64,000 bases of DNA from Eilatimonas milleporae. Lineage in GTDB: Bacteria; Pseudomonadota; Alphaproteobacteria; Sphingomonadales; Kordiimonadaceae. How positions within the stretch are numbered: the stretch's first letter is position 1; each line of letters begins with the position of its first letter. The notes below the pieces were generated by a model. The model worked only from the letters and a program-made list of their open reading frames with translations. It did no database searches and was not told where the DNA came from. The DNA lies in assembly GCF_003688555.1 (NCBI RefSeq), contig NZ_REFR01000012.1:186001-250000 (forward strand), in the 5' to 3' direction. The translations under genes were made by a program, and so were the position numbers. Shown here one piece after another: positions 51,879 to 60,734 of this stretch.

Positions 51879-52973
51879 GTGTGGCTTGTGGCCACGGCGG
51901 CGCAGGATATGAGTGGTGCCGCAAGCCTACCGTTGGATAGGGACCTGTTCGTATCGCCGCCGCCGCGCCTGAGCTTCGAACAGGTGGCCGCGTTACTGGA
52001 GCGTGCATACGGTATTCATCCACACGACATCACCGCCCTTGCCTCGGAGCGTGACGCGAACTTCCGGATCGATACGGATGGCGGCCGTTTTACATTGAAG
52101 GTGTCAAATGCCGCCGAACCGCCTGCCGCCGTCGATCTCAACAGCTGCGTTCTGAATCATATCAATGAACGGGCTCCCGATTTTCCCGCGCCCAAAATCG
52201 TGCGAACCGTCGGGGGCGGGTTCAATACCATTGTGACCGATGGGACTGGTAAGCCGAGCAATGTGAGGCTCCTGACCTATCTGGACGGACTGCCGCTTGG
52301 CGATGCGGAGATTTCATCTCCGCTCGTTCGGTCGATCGGGTCTGCCCTCGGACGACTGTCTTGCATACTGGATGACTTCGACCACCCTCATAAAAATATA
52401 CCCATACTGTGGGATTCCACCAACGTTCATCGACTGGCGCCGCTTTTGGACAATGTGCCTGACAAGGGGCGCCGCGATGTCCTGAAACGTCATCTGAGAC
52501 ATTTTGAAACGCATGTGCGGCCAACGCTTGGGAAGCGCCGGCGGCATATCATTCACAATGATGCGAATCCGGGCAATGTGCTCGTCAATGTCAGGGGCAC
52601 CGCCTCTTTCGCGGGCATATTTGACTTCGGCGATATTGTTTATGCGCCCGCGATTAACGAGCTTGCCGTTGCCGCCACGTATCTTTTGGCGCGCTGCGAC
52701 GATGTCGTATCGCTGATCTCGGATCTCGTGTCCGGCTATGCCGGGCACGCCGCTTGTACGTCCGAAGACCTGTGTATCGTGCCTGACCTTATGACGGCGC
52801 GGTTTCTGACGACAATTCTCATCACCCATTGGCGCGCCGATCTGTTTCCCGGCAACGCGGATTATATCCTGCGGAACAACCCCGGTGCCTGGGCCGGGCT
52901 GGAGCGCATGGACCGTATGGACAGGGCCGGACTGACGCCGCAAGGCATCCAGCAATTGACAGGGCAGTCATAG
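51879..52973 (+). CDS. APH-fold kinase, hydroxylysine-kinase-like
   Basis: 364 residues from GTG 51879 (ATG 51909 is an alternative). It belongs to the choline/aminoglycoside/hydroxylysine kinase family. ASERDANFRI (55-64) and FTLKVSNAAEP (71-81, with the ATP-binding K74) are typical of the hydroxylysine-kinase branch. HNDANPGN (226-233) carries the catalytic Asp and DFGD (249-252) the metal-binding Asp. It should phosphorylate a hydroxyl on a small amine or amino acid with ATP or GTP. The phospho-lyase follows after 2 bases, in the same order as kinase and lyase in human hydroxylysine breakdown. The true substrate is inference. Confidence 0.75.
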   Translation: MWLVATAAQDMSGAASLPLDRDLFVSPPPRLSFEQVAALLERAYGIHPHDITALASERDANFRIDTDGGRFTLKVSNAAEPPAAVDLNSCVLNHINERAPDFPAPKIVRTVGGGFNTIVTDGTGKPSNVRLLTYLDGLPLGDAEISSPLVRSIGSALGRLSCILDDFDHPHKNIPILWDSTNVHRLAPLLDNVPDKGRRDVLKRHLRHFETHVRPTLGKRRRHIIHNDANPGNVLVNVRGTASFAGIFDFGDIVYAPAINELAVAATYLLARCDDVVSLISDLVSGYAGHAACTSEDLCIVPDLMTARFLTTILITHWRADLFPGNADYILRNNPGAWAGLERMDRMDRAGLTPQGIQQLTGQS

Positions 52974-52975
52974 GC

Positions 52976-54301
52976 ATGAAAAGCGATACCACACCCAACA
53001 GTTTCGTCCCCGGTGCCGTTGAATTGCCCGCTGAGATGCAGACGGCTATTGCACGGCGCGGCGATGCGATGGGGCCCGCGTATCGGCTATCATATGCCAG
53101 GCCGGTCGCGTTTGTGCGCGGGCAAGGGGTCTGGCTGTATGACAGAGACGGCAACGGCTATCTCGATTTTTACAACAATGTCGTCTCCCTTGGTCACTGC
53201 CACCCCCGCGTGGTCGAGGCCATGCACCGTCAGGCAGCGCTTCTGTGCACCAACACCCGCTATCTGCATGACAGTGTTATCCAATATTCCGAGCGCTTGA
53301 CGCGGTTGTTCCCGGCGGAGATGTCCCAGGTCATGTTTTGCTGCAGCGGCAGCGAAGCAAATGACCTGGCCTTTAGAATCGCCCGTCATCATACCGGCGG
53401 CGAAGGGATCATCGTTACGGAACATGCCTATCACGGGACGACCCATGTGGCGTCCGGCATGTCTCCAAATCTTGGTGTGTCCGTTCCGCTGAACCCCAAT
53501 GTTCGGACCGTACAGGCGCCCGCGGATTGCATGAATATCAGCGGCCGGGAGCAGGTGGGCCGGATTTTTGCGCGGGACGTTCAAAACGCCGCCGCCGACC
53601 TGCGGCGTCAAGGTATCAGGCCCGCAGCCCTTATTGTCGATACGTTGTTTTCAAGCGACGGTGTGTTTCCTGATCCGTCCGGCTTTCTCGCCGAAGCCGT
53701 TGACGCGATCCGTGCCGCCGGCGGTCTTTTCATTGCCGATGAAGTGCAGCCGGGCTTTGCCCGCACCGGGGACGCCATGTGGGGGTTCGAGCGTCATGGG
53801 GTGGTGCCGGATATCGCGACCCTGGGCAAGCCCATGGGCAACGGGTATCCCATGGCGGGCCTGGTCGTGCGCCCCGATGTGGTTGAAAGTTTCGGCAAAG
53901 GCGCGCGTTACTTCAACACTTTTGCCGGCAACAGTGTGGCGGCGGAAAACGGTCTGGCTGTGCTGGATGTCATTCGCGACGAGGCGTTGCTTGAAAACAG
54001 CGCAACCGTGGGCGCGTATCTGAAATCCGTCCTGACCGATATCGCCGACGACCGGATCGCGAGCGTCCGGGGGGCGGGGCTCTTTGTCGGGGTTGAGATG
54101 CGGGTGCCCGGCGGTGATGCCGGCGAAAGCCGCGACCTGGCATTGGGGATCGTCAATGCCCTGCGCGATCGACGCGTATTGATCAGCACGACGGGCAAAT
54201 ATGAGACCGTCCTAAAGATCAGGCCGCCCCTTGTCACGACATCTGTCCATGTGGACCGGTTTATGGAAGCCTTTGCCGCCGTCTTGAAAGAGACCGGCTA
54301 G
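52976..54301 (+). CDS. Class III PLP enzyme of the AGXT2L phospho-lyase branch
   Basis: 441 residues. YNNVVSLGHCHPRVVEA (66-82), TNTRYLH (92-98), GSEAND (125-130), DEVQPGFARTG (255-265) and the PLP lysine K285 in LGKPMGNGYP match the branch that includes ethanolamine-phosphate phospho-lyase and 5-phosphohydroxylysine phospho-lyase rather than ordinary transaminases. Such enzymes remove phosphate and ammonia from O-phospho-amino alcohols to give an aldehyde. It follows the kinase by 2 bases. A plain omega-transaminase is the alternative; the kinase partner favours the lyase. Confidence 0.78.
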   Translation: MKSDTTPNSFVPGAVELPAEMQTAIARRGDAMGPAYRLSYARPVAFVRGQGVWLYDRDGNGYLDFYNNVVSLGHCHPRVVEAMHRQAALLCTNTRYLHDSVIQYSERLTRLFPAEMSQVMFCCSGSEANDLAFRIARHHTGGEGIIVTEHAYHGTTHVASGMSPNLGVSVPLNPNVRTVQAPADCMNISGREQVGRIFARDVQNAAADLRRQGIRPAALIVDTLFSSDGVFPDPSGFLAEAVDAIRAAGGLFIADEVQPGFARTGDAMWGFERHGVVPDIATLGKPMGNGYPMAGLVVRPDVVESFGKGARYFNTFAGNSVAAENGLAVLDVIRDEALLENSATVGAYLKSVLTDIADDRIASVRGAGLFVGVEMRVPGGDAGESRDLALGIVNALRDRRVLISTTGKYETVLKIRPPLVTTSVHVDRFMEAFAAVLKETG

Positions 54302-55665
54302 TGGCGGGGGCCGTAACCTGGTCTTCGCGCGTCAGATTTATTCTGGCGACCACCGGCTTTTCCGTTGGCCTGGGGAATATCTGGCGCTTTCCCTATTTGG
54401 CCGGCGAGAATGGTGGCGGCGCCTTTGTCGTGATTTATGTTCTCTGCGTTGCCGCCATAGGCGGCCCGATTGTAGTGGCGGAGCTTGCGCTTGGTCGTCA
54501 GGGCCGTGGTACACCGGTGGCGGCCTTCGCGCGCCTGGCCAGCCGGGAGAAGGCGTCCCGGCCTTTTTGGTCCCTGGCGGGCGGCCTTGCGATGCTCACG
54601 GCCTTCATGATCCTGTCCTTTTATTGCGTGATCGGGGGGTGGATTCTCCACTATATCTATCTTGCCCTTTCCGGCGCATTGACCGGCATCGATCACAGGC
54701 AGGCAGAGGCGGTTTTTTCCCGCCTGCTGGCCAGCCCCGTCACGCTTGTGTTTTGGCAGGGCGTTTTCTTGCTGATCAACATGGGCATTATCTGGCGCGG
54801 GCTTCACAATGGCATCGAGCGTGTGGTGTCTTTTTTAATGCCATTGTTGTTCGCGCTGCTGTTCGCGCTTGCCGTTTACGGCGTCTGGATTGGAGAGGGC
54901 CGTCAGGCATTCGGGTTTTTATTTCAGCCTGATTTTTCCGCCTTGAACGGACAGACAGTTGTCGACGCGCTGGGGCAGGCTTTCTTCTCCGTCGGCGTCG
55001 GTATGGCTGCCATGTTGACCTATGGCTCATATCTGCCATCGTCGGTTTCGATACCGCGCACCGCATACATCATCGTTTTTGCCGATACCATCATTGCCCT
55101 TGTCGCGGGACTGGCAATTTTTCCCTTTGTCTTCGCCTATGGTATTGCCCCTTCACAGGGACCCGGACTCGTTTTTGTGGCGCTGCCCGCGGCCCTGGCA
55201 AGTTTTGGCGGTGTCCTGGCGCTTGGCGGCTTTTTTTGCCTGTTGGCTGTCGCTGCGATCACCTCGTCGATCGCGCTGCTGGAAGTGCAGGTGGCCTGGG
55301 GCCGCGAGAAGGGGCTGCCGAGAGGTGTCTGCGCGTTTGGAGCGGCTTTGTTGTGTTGGGCGGTCGGTCTGGCGACCGTTTTTTCATTCAACCACGCGGC
55401 GCATATATATCCGCTTAAAATGCTCCCGGGGTATGAAACAGCGACGTTTTTCGATGTTTTCGACAGACTGACATCCGGTATTGGCCTGCCTGTCGGCGGT
55501 TTTTTGGTTGCGGTGTTCGCGGGCCGGGTGCTGTCCGCCGAGAAGATGGCGGACGAACTGGGATGGCCTTATCAGGGGCGTGCCTACATTGTTTGGCGCT
55601 TTCTCATGCGGTGGGTTCTGCCACTCGTCATCGCCGTGCTGCTGGTCAACGGTGTTCGCGAATGA
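54301..55665 (+). CDS. Neurotransmitter:sodium symporter-family transporter
   Basis: A 454-residue protein with about 11-12 transmembrane segments. GFSVGLGNIWRFPYLAGENG near the N-terminus is the NSS/SNF signature (as in LeuT), and the unwound first helix with sodium-binding residues is intact. It imports an amino acid or amine with Na+. The GTG start shares one base with the lyase's stop, so the three genes form one operon. Its likely cargo is the amine handled by the kinase and lyase. Confidence 0.9.
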   Translation: MAGAVTWSSRVRFILATTGFSVGLGNIWRFPYLAGENGGGAFVVIYVLCVAAIGGPIVVAELALGRQGRGTPVAAFARLASREKASRPFWSLAGGLAMLTAFMILSFYCVIGGWILHYIYLALSGALTGIDHRQAEAVFSRLLASPVTLVFWQGVFLLINMGIIWRGLHNGIERVVSFLMPLLFALLFALAVYGVWIGEGRQAFGFLFQPDFSALNGQTVVDALGQAFFSVGVGMAAMLTYGSYLPSSVSIPRTAYIIVFADTIIALVAGLAIFPFVFAYGIAPSQGPGLVFVALPAALASFGGVLALGGFFCLLAVAAITSSIALLEVQVAWGREKGLPRGVCAFGAALLCWAVGLATVFSFNHAAHIYPLKMLPGYETATFFDVFDRLTSGIGLPVGGFLVAVFAGRVLSAEKMADELGWPYQGRAYIVWRFLMRWVLPLVIAVLLVNGVRE

Positions 55666-55733
55666 TCGTACCTTCAGTGACGGCCGTTCCGGTTGCCGGG
55701 GATGCGGTTTGGTCCGGCGATACAATTCTGTTG

Positions 55734-55757
55734 CTATATGATAGCGCTATCATATAG
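55734..55757. promoter_or_regulatory. LacI-family operator, 24-base perfect palindrome
   Basis: The core ATGATAGCGCTATCAT (55738-55753) is extended on both sides by CTAT/ATAG to a perfect 24-base palindrome. It lies 54 bases before the POT transporter start. This is the longest and best copy of the operator in the window. Confidence 0.9.
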
Positions 55758-55810
55758 CGTCCTTTCGACGATGAAAGCTTTGTGGGTTTGGAAAAAAGGG
55801 GCGGATTTCG

Positions 55811-57346
55811 ATGGCGGCGGGGCAAGACATGGCAGGCCAAAAAAACATGTCCCTGCGCCGGACTTTTTTAGGCCACCCCGGCGGGGTTTATCTTATCGCC
55901 GCCGTGGAGGTGTGGGAGAGATTCAGCTTCTACGGGATGCGGGGGCTGCTTGTCCTGTTTCTCATCGCCCCGGCAACCCAAGGGGGGTTCGGTTGGGGCG
56001 AGGGGCAGGCCCTTCGCTTTTACGGCGCTTATATCGGTTTGGCCTATGCGGCCCCTATTATCGGAGGATATTTGGCGGACCATCACCTTGGGCCGCGCCG
56101 CGCTTTGTTTTGGGGAGCAATGCTGATGTGCGCCGGTCATTTCCTGATGACCGGGCCGGTGTTGTTCCCCTGGCTCATCGGTCAGCTTCACGGGGTGCCG
56201 CTGCATGCCCTGCTTCACAGTTCGCCGGACCTTGCCATGGGCGCTCTCGCCACAACCGGGGAGGTCGCGGCGAGGCTTGCTGCAATGGCCCGGACCGCCG
56301 GTGTCTCGGCCTCCGCACTCGGTGCCGCGTATCTCAGTGCGAGTTACAGCTTCTATCTGGCGGTCGGCCTGATCGTCCTTGGGACCGGGTTCTTTAAACC
56401 GAGCACATATGCGGCGCTGGGCAGATTATATGCCGGTGATGACCCCCACCGCGAAAACGGTGTTTTTCTATACCAGATCGCGGTGAATTTGGGCGCCATG
56501 TTCTCCGCGCTGATCGCCGGCACATTGGGTGAAAAATATGGCTGGCATTACGGGTTTTCAGCCGCCGGTGTCGGCATGGTCATTGGCGCCTTGATCTACA
56601 ACTGGAAGCAAAATGCCTATCTGGGTCGGATCCCGCATATGCCGCCCGCGCGTGCCCATCGCGCGCGGCATGGCCGCCGTGCTGACTTAAGCCCCGCTGA
56701 ACGTCGCCGGCTCCTGACGATTGCCGTCATGGGGATATTCAGCGGCCTGTATTGGCTCGCAGCCGAGCAATCGGGCGGTTCGATCAATATCTATGCGGCG
56801 CAGCATACGGATCGCGCCGTGCTTGGGTTTGAGATCCCGGCCACATGGTTCCAATCTCTCAACCCATTTTTTATCGTCGTGTTGACACCGCCGGCCATGA
56901 TTGTCTGGCTCAGACTGGGCCGGCGCGTCAATCAGGCGCAGAAATTTGGAATTGGTTTCGTCCTGACGGCCGTCGGTTTCGGATTGATGGTCGGGGCCTT
57001 TTTTGAAGGGCTGTATGCCGTGGACGGCAGAAGTGCCGCTCTGTGGCTTGTGGGGGCCTATCTTTTTGTCACGCTGGGGGAGCTTTGCATCAACTCTGTC
57101 GGTCTTAATTTCGTCAATACATATGCGCCCCTGCGCATGGTCGGCATTGTTCTCTCCTTCTGGTTTCTGTGCACGGCCGTTGCGAATTACGGCAGCGGTC
57201 TTGTGGGCTCGCTTACCCAGTCCGTGCCGGATGGCGCCGTCTTCGGCGGGATAGCTTTCGGCTGTCTGTGCGCCGCCGCGCTTTTGTTCATCATGTCAAA
57301 GTCATTTTCCAGTTGGCTCGAAGCGCCAGACGGGGGCGTAAAATGA
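55811..57346 (+). CDS. POT/PTR-family proton-coupled di-/tripeptide transporter
   Basis: A 511-residue protein with about 12-14 transmembrane helices. ERFSFYGMRGLLVLFL near the N-terminus, IIGGYLADHHLGPRRA, GTGFFKPS and the following YQIAVNLGAM are the POT signatures (the E-R and FYG motifs with the peptide-coupling Glu and Arg). It imports di- and tripeptides with protons. AGGGG lies upstream of ATG 55811; ATG 55829 and 55847 are alternatives. First gene of the second operon of the LacI regulon. Confidence 0.9.
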   Translation: MAAGQDMAGQKNMSLRRTFLGHPGGVYLIAAVEVWERFSFYGMRGLLVLFLIAPATQGGFGWGEGQALRFYGAYIGLAYAAPIIGGYLADHHLGPRRALFWGAMLMCAGHFLMTGPVLFPWLIGQLHGVPLHALLHSSPDLAMGALATTGEVAARLAAMARTAGVSASALGAAYLSASYSFYLAVGLIVLGTGFFKPSTYAALGRLYAGDDPHRENGVFLYQIAVNLGAMFSALIAGTLGEKYGWHYGFSAAGVGMVIGALIYNWKQNAYLGRIPHMPPARAHRARHGRRADLSPAERRRLLTIAVMGIFSGLYWLAAEQSGGSINIYAAQHTDRAVLGFEIPATWFQSLNPFFIVVLTPPAMIVWLRLGRRVNQAQKFGIGFVLTAVGFGLMVGAFFEGLYAVDGRSAALWLVGAYLFVTLGELCINSVGLNFVNTYAPLRMVGIVLSFWFLCTAVANYGSGLVGSLTQSVPDGAVFGGIAFGCLCAAALLFIMSKSFSSWLEAPDGGVK

Positions 57347-58575
57347 CGCTGCGGGTCCGGGCTGTGCAAATATGCTTATGCGCGGCATCCATGGCCGCCG
57401 CCTGCGCGGCGAAAAGCGACCCTCATGCAATCGTTCCGGACGCCTGGATTGACGAGACCGTCGAGCAGGCGCGCGCCGATTTCAAAAGTCCATCGATCGT
57501 GATCGCCGTCCTGCGACGCGGCCGGCCGGCACTGTTGAAGGGGTACGGCGTGACGGATCGTGTCTCCGGGCAGCCCGCGACGCCTGAAACGCTGTACCAG
57601 ATTGCCTCGGTCACCAAGACATTTGTCGGCCTTCTGGCTGCAAAGCTGGCGGCGCGGGGCAAGGTGGATCTGGACGCACCGGTCACCGACTATGCCCCCG
57701 ATCTGTGCTTTCAAGGCGTGAAGGGGACCGCGCGTATCACCCTGCGCCATCTGCTGACCCATCGTTCCGGACTGCCATCCAACCCTGCCAACCGAAAGAA
57801 CATTCCGGTTCCGGGGCTGCCGGATGGCTTCGATCCGACCATCGCCGAGCCCTACACGCTTGAACAGCTCCATGACGGCCTGGCGCAAACGCCGCCGCTG
57901 TTTGCTCCCGGCGAGCGCTACTATTACTCCAATCTTGGAATGCACCTTGCCGGCTATATCCTGGCGCGGGCGGTTGGACAGAGAACATTTGCCGACGCGC
58001 TGCACGCGCACATTCTGGGCCCGTTGCACATGGCGGACAGTTTCGTTCGCACCTCGCCGGCGCGCGATGCCGGCATGGCAACCCCTTATGCCTATGGCGA
58101 CGATGAATATTACAAGGTCTTTCCGCTTGGAAGCAGGACCTATTACCGGATTCCCCCCTGGACGTTCGGCGAGGTGACCGGCGGACTTGGCCTGTCATCC
58201 AATGTGAAAGACCTCGCCCGGTATGTCGCGGCCCTGCTGGAGGCGGGGCGGCCCGGTGCCGCTCTGTCACAGGACGTCATCGACCTTCTGCTCACGCGGC
58301 ATGCGGCTTTTGTGGCGAAGGGTGAGTTCATTTACGAAATGGGGCTTGGCTGGCGCATAGGCGCTTTCGGCCCCTTCGGCACTGTCTACACCCATGGCGG
58401 GCACAATGACGGCCATCACGCCTATGTCGTCTTCTCGCGTGACCATGGTCTGGCTGTGATCGCGCTGACAAATGGAGCGCATGCCGCCAACCGGGCCTTG
58501 GCGACGAAAATCATGCTGAAGCTGATGCGGCAGGCATCAAAGGAGCAGGGCAATGTCCACGCATCAAAACGATGA
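57343..58575 (+). CDS. Secreted serine beta-lactamase-fold hydrolase
   Basis: 410 residues. An N-terminal hydrophobic signal ends in a cysteine (MAAAC, C21), so it may be a lipoprotein. SVTK (89-92) is the S-x-x-K active site, Y195-S196-N197 is the Y-x-N motif, and HGG near residue 350 is the third element of the class C/esterase family. Relatives include D-aminopeptidases, esterases and penicillin-binding proteins. The ATG overlaps the POT stop (ATGA), so the two are coupled. It may cleave the peptide or amide substrate outside the cytoplasm. A bona fide antibiotic-resistance enzyme is unlikely given the context. Confidence 0.8.
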   Translation: MTLRVRAVQICLCAASMAAACAAKSDPHAIVPDAWIDETVEQARADFKSPSIVIAVLRRGRPALLKGYGVTDRVSGQPATPETLYQIASVTKTFVGLLAAKLAARGKVDLDAPVTDYAPDLCFQGVKGTARITLRHLLTHRSGLPSNPANRKNIPVPGLPDGFDPTIAEPYTLEQLHDGLAQTPPLFAPGERYYYSNLGMHLAGYILARAVGQRTFADALHAHILGPLHMADSFVRTSPARDAGMATPYAYGDDEYYKVFPLGSRTYYRIPPWTFGEVTGGLGLSSNVKDLARYVAALLEAGRPGAALSQDVIDLLLTRHAAFVAKGEFIYEMGLGWRIGAFGPFGTVYTHGGHNDGHHAYVVFSRDHGLAVIALTNGAHAANRALATKIMLKLMRQASKEQGNVHASKR

Positions 58576-59596
58576 ACTACACCGGATTCTCGGACCGGGG
58601 CTTGAGCCGTTCGCGGATGTTATCCCCACGATGCTGAGGCAGGAGCTGCTGCTCGATGATCGCGGGTTTCTGGCACGCTACCAGCTGTGCGAGGCCCTGT
58701 TGTCGCAAATAACGCCGGAGATGAAAAATTGGGCCACGCCGGATGTCTTGCGCCATATTTTGCCCGAGACGGTCTTTCACAAAACCCGCATGCAGCCGAT
58801 TGCGGGGGCACTGGGCGCGGTCAGCTGCCAGGCCCATCCACAGCTGAGTTATTATCCCTATATCCCGGTTCGATTCATGGCGGAAAAACGCACATCCGCT
58901 CCATTAATCGTCGCCGTCCACGGGTCCAGCCGAAATCCCAAGGATTTCCGCGATCTGTATTGTGAATTCGCCGAGCGGCACGGTTGTTTCGTTATCGCAC
59001 CGCTTTTCCCCATGGACACGGCAACGGACGTTCCCGACGAGGAGTACAAATATCTGCGTGGCGATAACGTTCGCTATGACCACGCGCTTTTTGCAATGAT
59101 TGCCGAGTTTGCAGGCCATGTGGGCGTCGATTTTAGCGGGCTTGTGTTTTTCGGATTTTCCGGCGGCGCGCAATTCGGCCACCGGCTGCTGTATCTCTGG
59201 CCCCAAAAATTCCGTGCCATGAGCTTTGCCGCACCCGGCTTTGTGACGTTACCGTCCGATCAATATGACTGGTGGGTCGGAACGCGGGATATTCACGGTC
59301 TTTTCGATGTCACGCTTGAGCCGGACGTGCTGTCACGCACGGCTGTCCAGCTCATTTGCGGCGAGGCTGACAATTTTCCCTATGAGATTTACAGCCGCCA
59401 TGAAATGGGTATGGGCGACGCCGCGTACAGCGCTTATGGCGCGACGCGGCTGGAACGCATCAAAACCCTCAAATCAGAGTATGGCGCGCTGGGTCTATCC
59501 GCGGACCTGACGATTGTTCCGAACTGCGCCCATGACCTGCCACCGCTTTTGGAAGCCTCGAAAGCCTTCCTCTCGTCCCATATAAAGACAGGGTAG
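58553..59596 (+). CDS. Alpha/beta hydrolase (esterase-like)
   Basis: A 347-residue soluble protein with no signal peptide. VAVHGSSRNPKDF (120-132) is the oxyanion-hole region, GFSGGAQF (201-208) the nucleophile elbow with S203, and NCAHDLPP near residue 326 the catalytic His. CGEADN contains the acidic residue. About 90 N-terminal residues come before the fold. ATG 58553 lies 23 bases inside the previous gene and has AAAGGAG in front. It may cleave an ester or amide linkage of the imported substrate. Confidence 0.8.
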   Translation: MSTHQNDELHRILGPGLEPFADVIPTMLRQELLLDDRGFLARYQLCEALLSQITPEMKNWATPDVLRHILPETVFHKTRMQPIAGALGAVSCQAHPQLSYYPYIPVRFMAEKRTSAPLIVAVHGSSRNPKDFRDLYCEFAERHGCFVIAPLFPMDTATDVPDEEYKYLRGDNVRYDHALFAMIAEFAGHVGVDFSGLVFFGFSGGAQFGHRLLYLWPQKFRAMSFAAPGFVTLPSDQYDWWVGTRDIHGLFDVTLEPDVLSRTAVQLICGEADNFPYEIYSRHEMGMGDAAYSAYGATRLERIKTLKSEYGALGLSADLTIVPNCAHDLPPLLEASKAFLSSHIKTG

Positions 59597-59606
59597 GAGA
59601 CAAGGC

Positions 59607-60734
59607 GTGTCGCTCATTGCGCCGGAAGACGATTATCTCGTCTTTGCCTGTGTCGCCGTTCTGGCGTGGATCGGCTTTGCCGCCGAACGGACCCGGTTCG
59701 GGCGTCTGTTGACGGGGGTCGTGTGGACGGGCGGTCTTGCGATCCTTATGTCCAACCTGGACATTATTCCGAAACACGCACCGGCTTACGATTACGTCAA
59801 GCGCTATCTGGTCCCGCTTGCCATCCCGCTGTTTCTCATGCGCGTGAACCTGTTTGAGATTTTCTCGGAAACGGGAAAAACGCTCGCCGCCTTTGCCGTC
59901 GGTGCCGTGACAACGGTCCTGGGTGTTCTGGTTGGGGTGCTATGGTTCGATCTCGGGCCGCTGGAAGCGGATCTGGCGGGTATTTTCGCGGCAACCTATA
60001 TCGGTGGTACGCTGAATTTCGCGGCGGCGTCCGAAGCGCTGGCGTTCCCGGACAGCGTGTTGTTGTCCGCCGCGCTTGCGGCTGACTCCTTGGTGGGCAA
60101 GTCATATCTCCTCGTGCTGGCGGCCCTGCCGGCCCTTTCCGTGATGCGCCGTGTCTTTGGCGGGTCTGGGCCGGAAGGCGACTTGCAGGGGCCGGCGTCG
60201 GCGGACGGAGAAGATCGGCCCACCCTTTTTTCACTGGCAACCGCACTTTGCACGAGTGCGGTCATTGTCGGTGCGGGGTATTGGCTGGCCGGTGTCTTGG
60301 GCATGAAGGCCTTTGGTATTTTGTTCGTGTCCGGGCTCGCGCTTCTGCCGGGTTTGTTCGCGCGGTTCCTCGGTCGGTACACGCAGGGCGCCCATGCCAT
60401 TGGAATGATTTGTGCCTATTTGTTTTTCGCGGCGGTCGGGGCGGGCGCGGATGCGTCAACTCTGTTCAGCGTTTCCGGCCAGGTGATGCTGTTTGCCCTT
60501 ATCGTCGTGGTGATTCATGCGGCCCTGTTGTTTCCATTGGCGCGCCTTATGGGGCTTAGCCTCGCCGAGACGATTACGGCTTCGAACGCCTGCATCCTCG
60601 GTCCGACGACGGCAGCGGCGCTTGCGGCCGCACGCGGCTGGAACGCGCTTGTGACGCCGGGGCTGCTGGCCGGGCTGCTGGGCTACGGTGCCGGCACGTT
60701 CGTCGGGGTTCTGGTCGCGCGGCTACTCGTTTGA
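59607..60734 (+). CDS. DUF819-family membrane protein (putative transporter)
   Basis: 375 residues with about 10 transmembrane segments; the DUF819/YjcL pattern is visible in the glycine-rich GTLNFAAASEAL and the two long hydrophobic halves. The family is distantly related to sodium-coupled transporters but its cargo is unknown. GTG 59607 has AGGAGA upstream. Last gene of the second operon; its 3' end overlaps the opposing MFS gene by 52 bases. Confidence 0.75.
   Translation: MSLIAPEDDYLVFACVAVLAWIGFAAERTRFGRLLTGVVWTGGLAILMSNLDIIPKHAPAYDYVKRYLVPLAIPLFLMRVNLFEIFSETGKTLAAFAVGAVTTVLGVLVGVLWFDLGPLEADLAGIFAATYIGGTLNFAAASEALAFPDSVLLSAALAADSLVGKSYLLVLAALPALSVMRRVFGGSGPEGDLQGPASADGEDRPTLFSLATALCTSAVIVGAGYWLAGVLGMKAFGILFVSGLALLPGLFARFLGRYTQGAHAIGMICAYLFFAAVGAGADASTLFSVSGQVMLFALIVVVIHAALLFPLARLMGLSLAETITASNACILGPTTAAALAAARGWNALVTPGLLAGLLGYGAGTFVGVLVARLLV

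Noticed and set aside
57343-58575. Antibiotic-resistance beta-lactamase.
   Set aside because: The S-x-x-K, Y-S-N and HGG motifs also fit esterases and D-aminopeptidases, and its coupling to a peptide transporter points to catabolism.
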